Made by a program: the position numbers and the translations under genes. From positions 124,001-188,000 of the forward strand of contig CAUJCR010000001.1 in assembly GCA_963169355.1 (NCBI GenBank): DNA of 64,000 bases, read 5' to 3'. Shown here piece by piece: positions 36,731-47,060 of this stretch. The stretch's first letter is position 1; each line of letters starts with the position of its first letter. This DNA is from Bacteroidota bacterium (lineage in GTDB: Bacteria; Bacteroidota; Bacteroidia; B-17B0; Aurantibacillaceae). The notes below the pieces were generated by a model. That model made no database searches, was not told the origin of the DNA, and was given only the letters and a program-made list of their open reading frames with translations.

Positions 36731-38248
36731 CTATTGACTATCTTTTATTGTTTCTATTAAATTGGGATTACCCAATATCTCGGAGCATGTAACTACTGAA
36801 CTCACTGTAACACCAAGTACACCATGCAAATTCAAATTTTGCCCAGTTAAAAACAAATTCTCAACCTTAGTACGCGGTGTAATAAATGTTTTTAAAGGTT
36901 CTTTATAATCTTTTAGAGCTCCATAAAGCGTACCATCTCTACTTCCAATATAATCTCTATAAGTTAGTGGTGTAGCACATGTGTATGATTGAACTTTTGC
37001 TCTAGTACCAGGTAATCGTTTCTCAATTAAATCTAATAATTTTTCTGCTTTCTCTATTTTAAATGCTTCGTAATCATCGCCTCTATAATTCACATCATTA
37101 GGGATAATGCTTTTTGTATTCCACCACTTTTCACATTCTTCGTAGCGCATATAGCCCATAGCGGTAAAGTTTTCAGTATATTCTGGCTGCTTAGCATTGG
37201 TGTTACCAAAAATAGCAACCGACTCTGGCCATGTTTTTTCATTATAAAATGGACCAGCCCACACATCATGATTTACTAAGTGGTAAATATTATGATTAAG
37301 ATGTGGCATACTTTGAGGCTTAAGAACGACATTAAGTAAAAAAGTTGAAACTGTATTTTCTAAACTCTTTATACGATGCTTGTAGGCGTTTCTTAATTGA
37401 TTTCCTTCCACCATATCAATCGTTTTACTTAAATCAATAGCGGATACAAACAGATTCCCTTCAATTTTTTCGCCATTCGTTAATTCTACCGATTCTATTT
37501 TACTACCATTAAAATTAAACCGTTTAGCTTCATGGTAATTAAACAACTCGCCACCCATTGCTCTAATATTTTCACTCATATATTTTGCAATTTGCGAACT
37601 ACCTCCTATACAACGATATGAACTTTCAATATACGAATTCACAACAAGTGCATGAACATAAAACGGCGATTTTCCAGCAACACCCGCATAAAGCATATTA
37701 TTGCCGCCAATTACTTTTTGAAGTTTTGGATTTTTAAATAATGAATTAATAAAGGTAGCTGCATCTATCTGTAAATGCCAAGCGTTTGTAAAATCTTTCT
37801 TTTTGTTCGATAAATTATACATTGGAAAATCAGCACAAGTCTCCTTTATTTTATCAATATATAATTTTAGTGCCTCTCGTTCATCAGGGAAAATTTTAGC
37901 TAATTGTTCAACAAAATTATCGTAGCCTTGAGCATGTGGATAATAGGTATCGTCTCCCTCAAAACTAATAATATCAAATCCATTCTCATCTAGCTTTTGT
38001 AACTTTAACTTATCGATGATATTAAAATATTTAAAATATTGATGGAGATTTTGACCTTCAGATAAACCACCTATGTAATGCACCCCCGTTTCAAAAATGG
38101 TTTTATCGCGGCTGTATATTTGCATCGAGCCCCCAATTTGTCTGTTCTTTTCTAACACACACACCTTCATGCCATGCTTGGCTAAGATATAAGCGGTGCA
38201 TAAACCTCCTAATCCACTTCCTATTATTACTGCGTCGTACTTGCTCAT
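36731..38248 (-). CDS. FAD-dependent phytoene desaturase/retinol saturase-like oxidoreductase
   Basis: A 505-residue flavoprotein with the N-terminal dinucleotide motif DAVIIGSGLGGLCTAYILAKHG. The C-terminal FAD-binding block is NLFLTGQNLNLHGVLGVTVSS. It belongs to the CrtI/RetSat/CrtO-like superfamily acting on polyenes or related lipids. No carotenoid cluster is adjacent, so the substrate is open. Confidence 0.8.
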   Translation of the reverse strand: MSKYDAVIIGSGLGGLCTAYILAKHGMKVCVLEKNRQIGGSMQIYSRDKTIFETGVHYIGGLSEGQNLHQYFKYFNIIDKLKLQKLDENGFDIISFEGDDTYYPHAQGYDNFVEQLAKIFPDEREALKLYIDKIKETCADFPMYNLSNKKKDFTNAWHLQIDAATFINSLFKNPKLQKVIGGNNMLYAGVAGKSPFYVHALVVNSYIESSYRCIGGSSQIAKYMSENIRAMGGELFNYHEAKRFNFNGSKIESVELTNGEKIEGNLFVSAIDLSKTIDMVEGNQLRNAYKHRIKSLENTVSTFLLNVVLKPQSMPHLNHNIYHLVNHDVWAGPFYNEKTWPESVAIFGNTNAKQPEYTENFTAMGYMRYEECEKWWNTKSIIPNDVNYRGDDYEAFKIEKAEKLLDLIEKRLPGTRAKVQSYTCATPLTYRDYIGSRDGTLYGALKDYKEPLKTFITPRTKVENLFLTGQNLNLHGVLGVTVSSVVTCSEILGNPNLIETIKDSQ

Positions 38249-38334
38249 AAATTTTTAATAACAAATTAATATTGTGTATTTTATTTATTTGAAAATATCT
38301 TGTTTATGTTTATCTTTAAAAAGTACTAAATTTA

Positions 38335-40803
38335 ATGATAAAGCGGTTAAGATTTTATAATTTATTCATACTTTTTTTATTCGGTTTTATGGCGTATGCA
38401 CAAGAATACACCATAAGTGGAAAAGTGTATGATGCAGATAGCAAAGAACCGCTACCTTTTGTACCTGTTATCATTAAAGGTACTACCGTTGGTACTTCTA
38501 CCGATTTTGATGGGAATTTTACTATTAAAACAACAAAACTGGGAGACTCATTAGTGTCCACTTATGTTGGTTATAAGCGTTTATCTCGTCCTATTAAACG
38601 AGGAGAGAATCAAAATGTAAATATGCCCATGGTATTAGAAGGTATAAATTTATTAGAAGTAGTTGTAAAAGCCGGCGAAAATCCTGCGCATCGCATCATA
38701 AGAAATGTTATTGCACATAAGCCTTTTAATAACAAACGAAAATTAGATGCTTACCAGTACGAAACCTATAATAAGGTGGAATTTGACCTAAATCGGATTC
38801 CAAAAGAGATGAGAGAAAAAAAGATTTTTAAACCAATTCAATTTGTGTTTGATAATGTGGATAGCGTATATTCCGATGAAAAACCATCTTTACCTATTTT
38901 TATAACCGAAGCCATCTCAGACATTTATTATCGTTCCAACCCTACCTTAAAAAAAGAAGTTATAAGAGCTAATAAAATTACAGGGATTGAAAACACAAGT
39001 ATTACCTCGGTAATGGGTGATATGTATCAAAACATTAACATATACGATAATCATATTCTGGTATTTGGGAAAGATTTTGTAAGTCCAATTTCTGATAATG
39101 GATTTTTTTATTATAAATATTATTTAGAAGACAGTTTATTTATTGGTAATACTAGATGTTACCACATTCGTTTTAAACCTAAGCGACCTCAAGAATTATG
39201 TTTTTCTGGTAACATGTGGATTTCTGATACAACCTGGGCTATTAAAAGATTAGAAATGAGTATTCCTAAAGATGCAAACATCAATTTTATTAATGCGGCA
39301 AATGTGGTTCAGGAATTTACACAAGTAGATAGCACTTGGATGCTGAGTAAAGACAGATTAGTGATTGATTTTGCAATGAATAAAAAACAGGTTGGAATTT
39401 ATGGACGAAAAACCACCTCTTATAAAAACTTTGTTATCAATCAACCTAAAGAACCAAAGTTTTATGAATTTGGCGACAAAATAGTAGTAGAAGATTCCGC
39501 ACTTCACAAGTCGGATGAGTTTTGGAATCAAAATCGCCATGATAGTTTATCTATTCGTGAAAAGAAAATCTATCACATGATAGATACCATTAAAACACTT
39601 CCTGTTTATCGTACTTGGGTTGATGTGTTTACCCTATTTGTATCGGGCTATAAAGTTGTAAATAACTTTGAAATAGGGCCTTATTTTAATTTACTGAGTT
39701 ATAATAGGGTTGAAGGTCCAAGGGTTAGATTTGGCGGAAGAACAAGTAGTAAATTTAGTAGATGGTACGAATTACAAGGTTATGTCGCCTACGGATTTAA
39801 AGATGAAAAGTTTAAATACAGTGTAGGCTTTAAAACATTTATAAGCAAAAAACCACACCGCCAATTAGTGGGTATGACCTACAAAAGCGACTATGAAATT
39901 CTAGGTCAAAGTCAAAATGGATTTTCACAAGATAATTTATTTGCTTCATTATTTCGTACAAGTCCTTTAACTAATTTAACTCGTGTAGATCAAACCTATG
40001 CTTGGTATGAACGCGAATGGATTGATGGATTATCATCTAAAATAACTTTAATTGGAAGAACCATTACACCTTTAGCCGCTAATGTATATAAGTATTACAA
40101 ACATGATGGAAGCATTGCTGACAAAGAAAATATAAGAAACACCGAGGTACGTTTAAATGTACGTTTTGCATACAAAGAAAAATTTATTAGCGGTGATTTC
40201 ACTAGAATTAGTTTAGGCACCAAGTGGCCAGTGTTACAATTTAATTACTCAAAATCGTTGCAAAACGCATTTCGTGGCGAATATGATTATCAAAAAGTTG
40301 TGCTTAATGTGAGTGATAGAGTACGTTTAATTTCATTATTAGGCTATACCGATTATATTGCCGAAGCGGGAAAAATTTTTGGCACTGTTCCTTTCCCTCT
40401 CATGGAATTACATGGTGGTAACGAAACTTATGTTTATGATTACATGTCGTATAATATGATGAAATATTATGAATTTGCCAGCGACCAATACGCTTCCTTG
40501 GGCGTGTTTCATCACTTTGAAGGATTATTATTTAATAAGATTCCATTAATAAAAAAATTAAAGTGGCGTGAGGTAGTTACCTGCAAAGCCTTGTGGGGAA
40601 GTGTAAGCGATAAAAATAGACGCGCCCTAATTTTCCCTAAAACATTAAATGCTATTGGTAACGAACCTTATGTAGAGGTAAGTGCAGGTATCGAAAACAT
40701 CTTTAAAGTATTTAGGATTGATGCCTTATGGAGATGCACTCATCATCGAGCAAAAGCCATTGATAATTTTGGGGTTAAATTAGGATTTCAACTTGCTTTT
40801 TAA
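38335..40803 (+). CDS. Outer-membrane DUF5686 protein with carboxypeptidase-like regulatory domain
   Basis: An 822-residue protein with a signal peptide (LFGFMAYAQ) and a CarboxypepD_reg-like domain (EYTISGKVYDADSKEPLPFVPV to SYVGYKRL, about 24-95). A long DUF5686 region ends in a likely beta-barrel. The layout is common in Bacteroidota surface proteins and recalls TonB-dependent receptors without a plug. Function unknown. Confidence 0.82.
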   Translation: MIKRLRFYNLFILFLFGFMAYAQEYTISGKVYDADSKEPLPFVPVIIKGTTVGTSTDFDGNFTIKTTKLGDSLVSTYVGYKRLSRPIKRGENQNVNMPMVLEGINLLEVVVKAGENPAHRIIRNVIAHKPFNNKRKLDAYQYETYNKVEFDLNRIPKEMREKKIFKPIQFVFDNVDSVYSDEKPSLPIFITEAISDIYYRSNPTLKKEVIRANKITGIENTSITSVMGDMYQNINIYDNHILVFGKDFVSPISDNGFFYYKYYLEDSLFIGNTRCYHIRFKPKRPQELCFSGNMWISDTTWAIKRLEMSIPKDANINFINAANVVQEFTQVDSTWMLSKDRLVIDFAMNKKQVGIYGRKTTSYKNFVINQPKEPKFYEFGDKIVVEDSALHKSDEFWNQNRHDSLSIREKKIYHMIDTIKTLPVYRTWVDVFTLFVSGYKVVNNFEIGPYFNLLSYNRVEGPRVRFGGRTSSKFSRWYELQGYVAYGFKDEKFKYSVGFKTFISKKPHRQLVGMTYKSDYEILGQSQNGFSQDNLFASLFRTSPLTNLTRVDQTYAWYEREWIDGLSSKITLIGRTITPLAANVYKYYKHDGSIADKENIRNTEVRLNVRFAYKEKFISGDFTRISLGTKWPVLQFNYSKSLQNAFRGEYDYQKVVLNVSDRVRLISLLGYTDYIAEAGKIFGTVPFPLMELHGGNETYVYDYMSYNMMKYYEFASDQYASLGVFHHFEGLLFNKIPLIKKLKWREVVTCKALWGSVSDKNRRALIFPKTLNAIGNEPYVEVSAGIENIFKVFRIDALWRCTHHRAKAIDNFGVKLGFQLAF

Positions 40804-40884
40804 CCTAAATTTTCTTTTTGGCACACCTAAAAACAAACTTTACAACTTCACATATTTTATAATTTTGCATCATGAATCTTTAGT

Positions 40885-40892
40885 TATATTTG
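40885..40892 (+). promoter_or_regulatory. -7 promoter element of lptB
   Basis: TATATTTG matches TAnnTTTG, 21 bases upstream of the ATG at 40914. A TTG at 40890 overlaps this box and is therefore an unlikely start. Confidence 0.65.
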
Positions 40893-40913
40893 AGATATAA
40901 AAAAAGTATTATC

Positions 40914-41639
40914 ATGATTCTACGATCTGACAACTTAGTAAAAAAATATAAAAGCCGAACAGTAGCTAAAAATGTAAGCGTACAAGTACAACAAGGCGAA
41001 ATAGTAGGTTTACTTGGGCCAAATGGTGCTGGAAAAACAACATCTTTTTACATGATTGTAGGCATGGTAAAACCTAATTCGGGAAGAATATTTCTTGATG
41101 ATAGAGATATTACATCTGAACCCATGTACAAACGAGCACAATTAGGCGTGGGTTACTTACCACAAGAAGCCTCGGTGTTTCGTAAATTAAGCATAGAGGA
41201 TAATTTAAGGGCAGTACTTGAAATGACGAAGCTAACAAAAGGCGAACAAGAACGAAAAGTAGAAAGCTTGTTAGATGAATTCGCCTTGCATCATGTACGA
41301 AAAAATTTAGGCGATCAGCTTTCGGGGGGTGAGCGTAGAAGAACTGAAATAGCAAGAGCCTTAGCAACCGACCCAAAATTTATTTTGTTAGATGAACCAT
41401 TTGCTGGCGTAGATCCTATTGCTGTGGAAGATATACAAAGTGTGGTAAGAAAATTAAAAGATAAAAATATTGGCATTTTAATTACCGATCACAATGTGCA
41501 TGAAACCTTAAGCATTACCGATAGAACCTATCTTTTATATGCTGGCGAAGTAATTAAATCAGGCTCTGCCGAAGATTTAGCTAACGATGAGATGGTAAGA
41601 CGAGTGTATCTCGGAAGCAATTTTGAACTTAGAAAATAA
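40914..41639 (+). CDS. lptB: LPS export ABC transporter ATP-binding protein LptB
   Basis: A 241-residue ABC ATPase with Walker [17 protein letters not shown], the Q-loop [10 protein letters not shown], signature [15 protein letters not shown], Walker [14 protein letters not shown] and the switch His in [10 protein letters not shown]. The pattern is diagnostic of LptB, which powers LPS extraction from the inner membrane with LptFG. The next gene starts at its stop codon. Confidence 0.93.
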   Translation: MILRSDNLVKKYKSRTVAKNVSVQVQQGEIVGLLGPNGAGKTTSFYMIVGMVKPNSGRIFLDDRDITSEPMYKRAQLGVGYLPQEASVFRKLSIEDNLRAVLEMTKLTKGEQERKVESLLDEFALHHVRKNLGDQLSGGERRRTEIARALATDPKFILLDEPFAGVDPIAVEDIQSVVRKLKDKNIGILITDHNVHETLSITDRTYLLYAGEVIKSGSAEDLANDEMVRRVYLGSNFELRK

Positions 41640-43505
41640 TTGAATAAACACGCCCATAAATCCTTAGATGAAGTTCACGCATCAGTAAACACTTCTCAAA
41701 AAAGTGGCATCAAACGCTTATTAGCTTTTCTAGGACCTGCCTATATGATAAGTGTAGGTTATATGGATCCTGGAAACTGGGCAACAGATATTGAAGGAGG
41801 CAGCCGATACGGATACAGTTTAATTTGGGTTTTGGTAATGAGTAACATTATTGCCTTATTATTACAAAGCCATTGTATTAAATTAGGAATTGTAGCAGGC
41901 AAAGATTTAGCACAAGCTTCCAAGAGTTATTACTCAAGATTTGTCAATTTCTTCTTATACATTTTAGCCGAAATAGCCATTGCTGCCTGCGATTTGGCCG
42001 AGGTAATAGGCATGGCTATTGGTATTCATCTTTTATTTCCTTCTATATCGTTGCTTACAGGTGTTTGCATCACTGTGTTAGATAGTTTTATTTTATTATT
42101 TCTATTAAACTCTGGCATACGAAAATTAGAAGCCTTCATCATCTCGTTAGTTGGCGTTATAGGGATTTCGTTTCTTATACAGTTATTTATTGCTAAACCA
42201 GATGTTGTTGAAATTTCAAAAGGATTAATCCCTGGATTTAAAGATGAAGGGGCTTTATATATTGCCATAGGAATTATTGGCGCAACTGTTATGCCACATA
42301 ACTTGTATTTACACTCTTCGCTAGTACAAACGCGCAAATTTGAACCCACTAGTCATGAAATAAAAAAAGCCATTAAGTTTAATATCATTGATAGTGCAGT
42401 TGCTCTCAATTTGGCATTGTTTGTGAATGCAGCTATCCTAATTATTGCCGCCACCACTTTCTATAAAGCTGGTGTAGAGGTTACAGATATTCAAGAGGCG
42501 CATAAAATGATGACTCCGCTTTTAGGTAGCACATTAGCTCCATTACTATTTGCAATAGCTTTAATTGCAGCCGGGCAAAGCTCTACCATTACTGGAACAT
42601 TAGCTGGGCAGATTATTATGGAGGGATATTTAAACTTAAGATTACAACCGTGGATTAGAAGATTACTGACCCGTTTAATTGCTATTGTACCTGCATTCTT
42701 GGTCATTTATTTTTTTGGAGAAGATAAGACAGGCGATTTATTAGTATTGAGTCAAGTTATATTGAGTTTACAATTAGGATTTGCCGTTATTCCTCTCATT
42801 CATTTTGTAAGTAATAAAAGTTTAATGGGCGAATTTGTAATCCCGATGTGGCAAAAGATAGCTTCATGGATTGCTGTTACTACTATTGTAGGACTAAACA
42901 TACAAATGCTAACAAATGAAGTGATTGATTGGTATAATCAAGCTGTAAATAAATGGTTAATCGTATTTATAGTAGTGCCTATCATTCTATTTTGTTTATG
43001 TGTTTTATTGTATATTATGTTTGAACCTTTATTTAGAAAAGGAAAACGACTTAAATCGTCGTATATACACGGCGTTGTTCCTGAAATTAATTTTCAAACT
43101 CCAAAAACAACAAATAAAATTGCTATTACAGTAGATTTTAGTACAAGCGACCATAAAGCGATAAATAAAGCCATAGAACTAGGAGGAAAAAATGCTACTT
43201 ACTTATTAATTCATGTGTTAGAAAGTACAAATGCTGTGATGTATGGAGAACACACGACGGATTCGGAAAGAGAAGAAGACACGAAAAACCTAGAAGCTTA
43301 TCAACAACAAATTATTCAACAAGGTTATCAATGCGAATACGCTTTAGGTTTTGGTCGACCAAAAATAATTATTCCTAATTTGGTAAAAGATAGTGATGTG
43401 CTTGTTATGGGAACACACGGTCATAAAACCTTTAAGGATATTTTATTTGGTACAACAGTAGAGAGTGTACGACACCGTATCAATATTCCACTTGTTTTGG
43501 TATAA
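41640..43505 (+). CDS. Nramp-family divalent metal transporter fused to a universal stress domain
   Basis: A 621-residue protein. Residues about 25-460 form an Nramp/MntH transporter with YMDPGNWATDIEGG in helix 1 and MPHNLYLHS in helix 6, the metal-binding pair. The cytoplasmic tail (about 500-621) is a USP domain ending VMGTHGHKTFKDILFGTTVESVRHR with the ATP-binding GxxG-like pattern. It probably imports Mn or Fe with H+, with nucleotide-linked control by the tail. TTG start directly after lptB. Confidence 0.88.
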   Translation: MNKHAHKSLDEVHASVNTSQKSGIKRLLAFLGPAYMISVGYMDPGNWATDIEGGSRYGYSLIWVLVMSNIIALLLQSHCIKLGIVAGKDLAQASKSYYSRFVNFFLYILAEIAIAACDLAEVIGMAIGIHLLFPSISLLTGVCITVLDSFILLFLLNSGIRKLEAFIISLVGVIGISFLIQLFIAKPDVVEISKGLIPGFKDEGALYIAIGIIGATVMPHNLYLHSSLVQTRKFEPTSHEIKKAIKFNIIDSAVALNLALFVNAAILIIAATTFYKAGVEVTDIQEAHKMMTPLLGSTLAPLLFAIALIAAGQSSTITGTLAGQIIMEGYLNLRLQPWIRRLLTRLIAIVPAFLVIYFFGEDKTGDLLVLSQVILSLQLGFAVIPLIHFVSNKSLMGEFVIPMWQKIASWIAVTTIVGLNIQMLTNEVIDWYNQAVNKWLIVFIVVPIILFCLCVLLYIMFEPLFRKGKRLKSSYIHGVVPEINFQTPKTTNKIAITVDFSTSDHKAINKAIELGGKNATYLLIHVLESTNAVMYGEHTTDSEREEDTKNLEAYQQQIIQQGYQCEYALGFGRPKIIIPNLVKDSDVLVMGTHGHKTFKDILFGTTVESVRHRINIPLVLV

Positions 43506-43680
43506 ACCCAGATTATTCATTAGCAATTCTATTACGAGCTAAAATACCTGCAAAATATGTAGCTGCGCAACTTTGTCTCAATCATCGTAGCAGTGGCTAC
43601 GCTTCATTCGTAAAATTTCATATTTTATTGGGCTTTTAACTCTCACTACTAATTTCTAAAGCACAATCATTCAGTAGGCT

Positions 43681-45483
43681 TTAGACCTGATAGGTTAATT
43701 TCCTATCAATGCTAGCTTTAATATCACTTATTTGACCTTTAGGAATTGAATTTATAAGTTTTTGGGTGTATTCTGTTTGTGGGTTTAAATAAATTTCGTC
43801 GGCATCTCCCATCTCCTCTATTCTACCTTTATTCATCACCACCATTCTATCACTCATAAATTTAACTACCGATAAATCATGTGAGATAAAAATATACGTA
43901 AACTTAAATTCTCTTTTTAATTCATTTAATAAATTTAAGACTTGTGCTTGTACAGAAACATCTAATGCACTCACACTTTCATCACAAATAATAAATCGTG
44001 GATTGAGCGCGAGAGCTCTCGCAATACACACTCGCTGTCTTTGACCACCGCTAAACTCATGCGGATAGCGGTTAAATTGCTTTTCTTCTAAGCCTACTCG
44101 TTTCAGTAGTTCATATACTCGTTCTTTACGTTGCTTAGAGTTACTACCAATTTGGTGAACTTGCATAGGTTCCATTAATGCCTCACCAATAGTAATACGA
44201 GGATTAAGTGAAGAATAAGGATCTTGAAAAATAATTTGCATCTCTTTTCTCAATTGCCTTAAGTCTTCCGATTTTAATCGAGATAAATCACTTCTCCTAT
44301 AAAATATCTTACCTTCTGTTGGTTCATTAAGTCTTAATATCGTTCGTCCGAGAGTTGTTTTGCCACAGCCACTTTCTCCTACTAAGCCCAATGTTTCTCC
44401 TTCATATACATCAAACGTTACATCATCTACAGCTTTTACATACTCGGTTGTTTTACCAAACAAACTTTTATTTTTTGGGAAATACATTTTAATGTTTTGT
44501 AATTCCAAAATTTTATCGCGACTATAAAGTATTTGATGTTCTTGTGCTCTTTGTTCATTTGTGATAGTTACTCTATTAATAGCATCGCTTACGGTAGTTG
44601 ACAATTCTTGCATATTGCCTTCTTCATCAATTTTCATAAAATCAGACGATACTGGCAAGCGAACTAATCTCTTATCCAATGGTGGACGACATGCTAATAA
44701 ACTCTTGGTATATGGATGTTGAGGGTTACTAAATATTTCTAACACAGGGCCTTGTTCAACAATTTTTCCTTTATACATTACAATAACAGAATCGGCTAAC
44801 TCTGCTATTACTCCCAAATCGTGCGTAATGAACATAATACCCATTTCATGTTCACGTTGCAACTGTAACATTAAATCTAAAATAGTTTTTTGCACAGTAA
44901 CGTCTAACGCCGTTGTAGGTTCATCGGCAATTAATATTTGTGGGTTACAACTCATGGCCATAGCAATCATTACCCTTTGCTTTTGACCTCCAGATATTTG
45001 ATGTGGATAAGAATCAAATACCCTTGCTGGATCAGGTAGTTGAACCTGTTCAAATAGTTTTATCGTTTTATTTTTGGCCTCTATTTTAGTAATTTTTTGA
45101 TGCAACAGGATAGCTTCCATAACTTGTTCACCACAGGTGTAAACAGGATTTAAACTCGTCATCGGCTCCTGAAAAATCATAGCTATTTCATTTCCTCTGT
45201 ACGAACGCATCTCTTCAGAAGGTGTATTACGTAAATTAACCACACCATTATTTCTCGAATGATATAAAATATCACCTCCCGAAACACGCCCCGGAGGATT
45301 AGGAATAAGCTGCATAATGGATAACGAAGTAACTGATTTACCAGAACCACTTTCTCCTACTATACCTATTGTTTCTCCTTTGTGTAAAGTAAATGAAACT
45401 CCATCCACCGCACGATGAATTTCGCCATCCGACTTAAATTCGGTTACTAAATCTTTTACTTCAAGTAATACGTTGTTTTGCAT
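43681..45483 (-). CDS. Fused dipeptide/oligopeptide ABC transporter ATPase (DppD-DppF type)
   Basis: A 600-residue protein with two complete ABC ATPase domains. The first has GESGSGKSVTSLSI, signature ISGGQKQRVMIAMA and LIADEPTTALDV. The second has GESGCGKTTLGRTI, FSGGQRQRVCIARALA and IICDESVSALDV. It energises peptide or nickel-type import with permeases encoded elsewhere. Its upstream region has only a weak promoter-like TATATTCG. Confidence 0.9.
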   Translation of the reverse strand: MQNNVLLEVKDLVTEFKSDGEIHRAVDGVSFTLHKGETIGIVGESGSGKSVTSLSIMQLIPNPPGRVSGGDILYHSRNNGVVNLRNTPSEEMRSYRGNEIAMIFQEPMTSLNPVYTCGEQVMEAILLHQKITKIEAKNKTIKLFEQVQLPDPARVFDSYPHQISGGQKQRVMIAMAMSCNPQILIADEPTTALDVTVQKTILDLMLQLQREHEMGIMFITHDLGVIAELADSVIVMYKGKIVEQGPVLEIFSNPQHPYTKSLLACRPPLDKRLVRLPVSSDFMKIDEEGNMQELSTTVSDAINRVTITNEQRAQEHQILYSRDKILELQNIKMYFPKNKSLFGKTTEYVKAVDDVTFDVYEGETLGLVGESGCGKTTLGRTILRLNEPTEGKIFYRRSDLSRLKSEDLRQLRKEMQIIFQDPYSSLNPRITIGEALMEPMQVHQIGSNSKQRKERVYELLKRVGLEEKQFNRYPHEFSGGQRQRVCIARALALNPRFIICDESVSALDVSVQAQVLNLLNELKREFKFTYIFISHDLSVVKFMSDRMVVMNKGRIEEMGDADEIYLNPQTEYTQKLINSIPKGQISDIKASIDRKLTYQV

Positions 45484-45585
45484 AAAATAGCATCACGAAT
45501 ATAGGAAAACCATACGATTATAAAAGTTTTTAGTTAGCTAAATTGCATATTTTATCGAAAAATCGGGTTTAATAACAGATTTTAG

Positions 45586-45593
45586 TACTTTTG
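45586..45593 (+). promoter_or_regulatory. -7 promoter element of the flippase gene
   Basis: TACTTTTG matches TAnnTTTG, 18 bases upstream of the TTG start at 45612. Confidence 0.5.
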
Positions 45594-45611
45594 GTTCTAT
45601 AAATTTTTGGT

Positions 45612-47060
45612 TTGATTTCAGGTAAATTCATAAAATCATCTTTCTTAATTACCCTTGGTAATGCTCTACCGCTTTTGTCGGGTATTGTTTTGTTGCCTTT
45701 TTATATCAATATTTTAAGCACCGAACACTTTGCCGAATTAGCTATTTACATTAGTATTACTTTTTTGTTACAACTATTCTTTGGTTTTGGACTAGAAACC
45801 TACATGAGTATTATTCCTATTAAATTTAAAGGCGAACCATCCGTATTACAAAAAGGCATTGGCTCATTATTTACAATTACCATTGTAATAGGTCTTATAC
45901 TTTCACTCACAGCCTTAGTAACAGGAAACAGTGTATTTAACCTTATTTTCAATAACAATTTTCATTTCTTTCCATTTGGTTTTCTATCTGTTTTAACAGC
46001 TTTTTTTAATCAATTTTTTAAACTTCACAATAATTTATTATTGGCTCAACAGGAGGTAAGAAAGTTTTTTATGGCAAACGTCATTAATTTTTTTGCTACA
46101 CTATTAATTTCGCTTATTGGATTATTTATCTATCAAGATTCTTTGTGGGGACCAATATTGGGGCGTTTTTTATCTGGACTCATCATTTTTGTATTAAGTT
46201 TTATAGGATTCAAAAAACATTATCCATTTTCATGGCAGGTTCCTTTTTTAAAAGATGCCTTATCTTTTTCAGTGCCTATGTTTATCTTTTTTATTTTTAA
46301 TTGGGCTATGAACTACTACGATAGGATTATTATTGAGAATAATATGCCCTTAGCTGACTTGGCCGTATATGACTTTGCAACTAAATGTACTTTGCCTTTA
46401 GAGTTCTTGCAAAATGGTTTGTTTGCAGCCATCACCCCTTTAATTTATAAAATCTGGAGTGAACAAAATTTAAAGAAAAGCACACCCGAAGTAAATCGTT
46501 ATTTTAATGGCTACACAGCTGTTTTTCTTATTTTAATTCCTTTATCTTGCTTAGTTATTCCCTTATTAGTTCCCTTGGTTATTTATAAAGAAGCCTATTT
46601 TGAATCTTTTAAATACATCGGTTTAATTGCGGTAGGCTATAGTTTTAAGGCTTATTATTTTATTTACTACGTGGTAGTACTGTATTATCATAAAACAAAA
46701 GTTTTACCTTATGTATATCTTATTTTAGCAAGTTTGCAAATTGGATTAATGCTTATCAGTACTCAATATTTTGGCTTAATGGGCATTATTATAAGCACCT
46801 TATTAATAAAGATGGTACAGCCTATTGTGATGTATTTCTTTACTAGAACCGATTTTGAATTTAGTTTTAATAAACTAAAAATTATTTATTTACCACTTAT
46901 ATTTACAGGTGTTGTATTGTTCACCTATCATTACACAAACACGGTTTCGTTATATTGGATTTACGGCTTTCAGTTGTTATTTGTAGTTACAGCCATTTAC
47001 CTCATCTATAAAAACGAATTACTATTTGTAGCCAATAAATTTTTGAAGAAGAAATCTTAA
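45612..47060 (+). CDS. Oligosaccharide flippase (Wzx/MATE-like) family protein
   Basis: A 482-residue membrane protein with 12-14 predicted helices. It fits the polysaccharide biosynthesis/MurJ-Wzx flippase layout (N-terminal FIKSSFLITLGNALPLLSGIVLLPFY). It would flip lipid-linked glycan units across the inner membrane. A glycosyltransferase gene converges on it, overlapping by 4 bp. Start is TTG at 45612. Substrate unknown. Confidence 0.82.
   Translation: MISGKFIKSSFLITLGNALPLLSGIVLLPFYINILSTEHFAELAIYISITFLLQLFFGFGLETYMSIIPIKFKGEPSVLQKGIGSLFTITIVIGLILSLTALVTGNSVFNLIFNNNFHFFPFGFLSVLTAFFNQFFKLHNNLLLAQQEVRKFFMANVINFFATLLISLIGLFIYQDSLWGPILGRFLSGLIIFVLSFIGFKKHYPFSWQVPFLKDALSFSVPMFIFFIFNWAMNYYDRIIIENNMPLADLAVYDFATKCTLPLEFLQNGLFAAITPLIYKIWSEQNLKKSTPEVNRYFNGYTAVFLILIPLSCLVIPLLVPLVIYKEAYFESFKYIGLIAVGYSFKAYYFIYYVVVLYYHKTKVLPYVYLILASLQIGLMLISTQYFGLMGIIISTLLIKMVQPIVMYFFTRTDFEFSFNKLKIIYLPLIFTGVVLFTYHYTNTVSLYWIYGFQLLFVVTAIYLIYKNELLFVANKFLKKKS

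Noticed and set aside
43506-43680. Short stem CGTAGC/GCTACG and a possible coding remnant after the Nramp gene
   Set aside because: The stem is only 6 bp without a T-tract, and the surrounding reverse frames give no recognisable protein.
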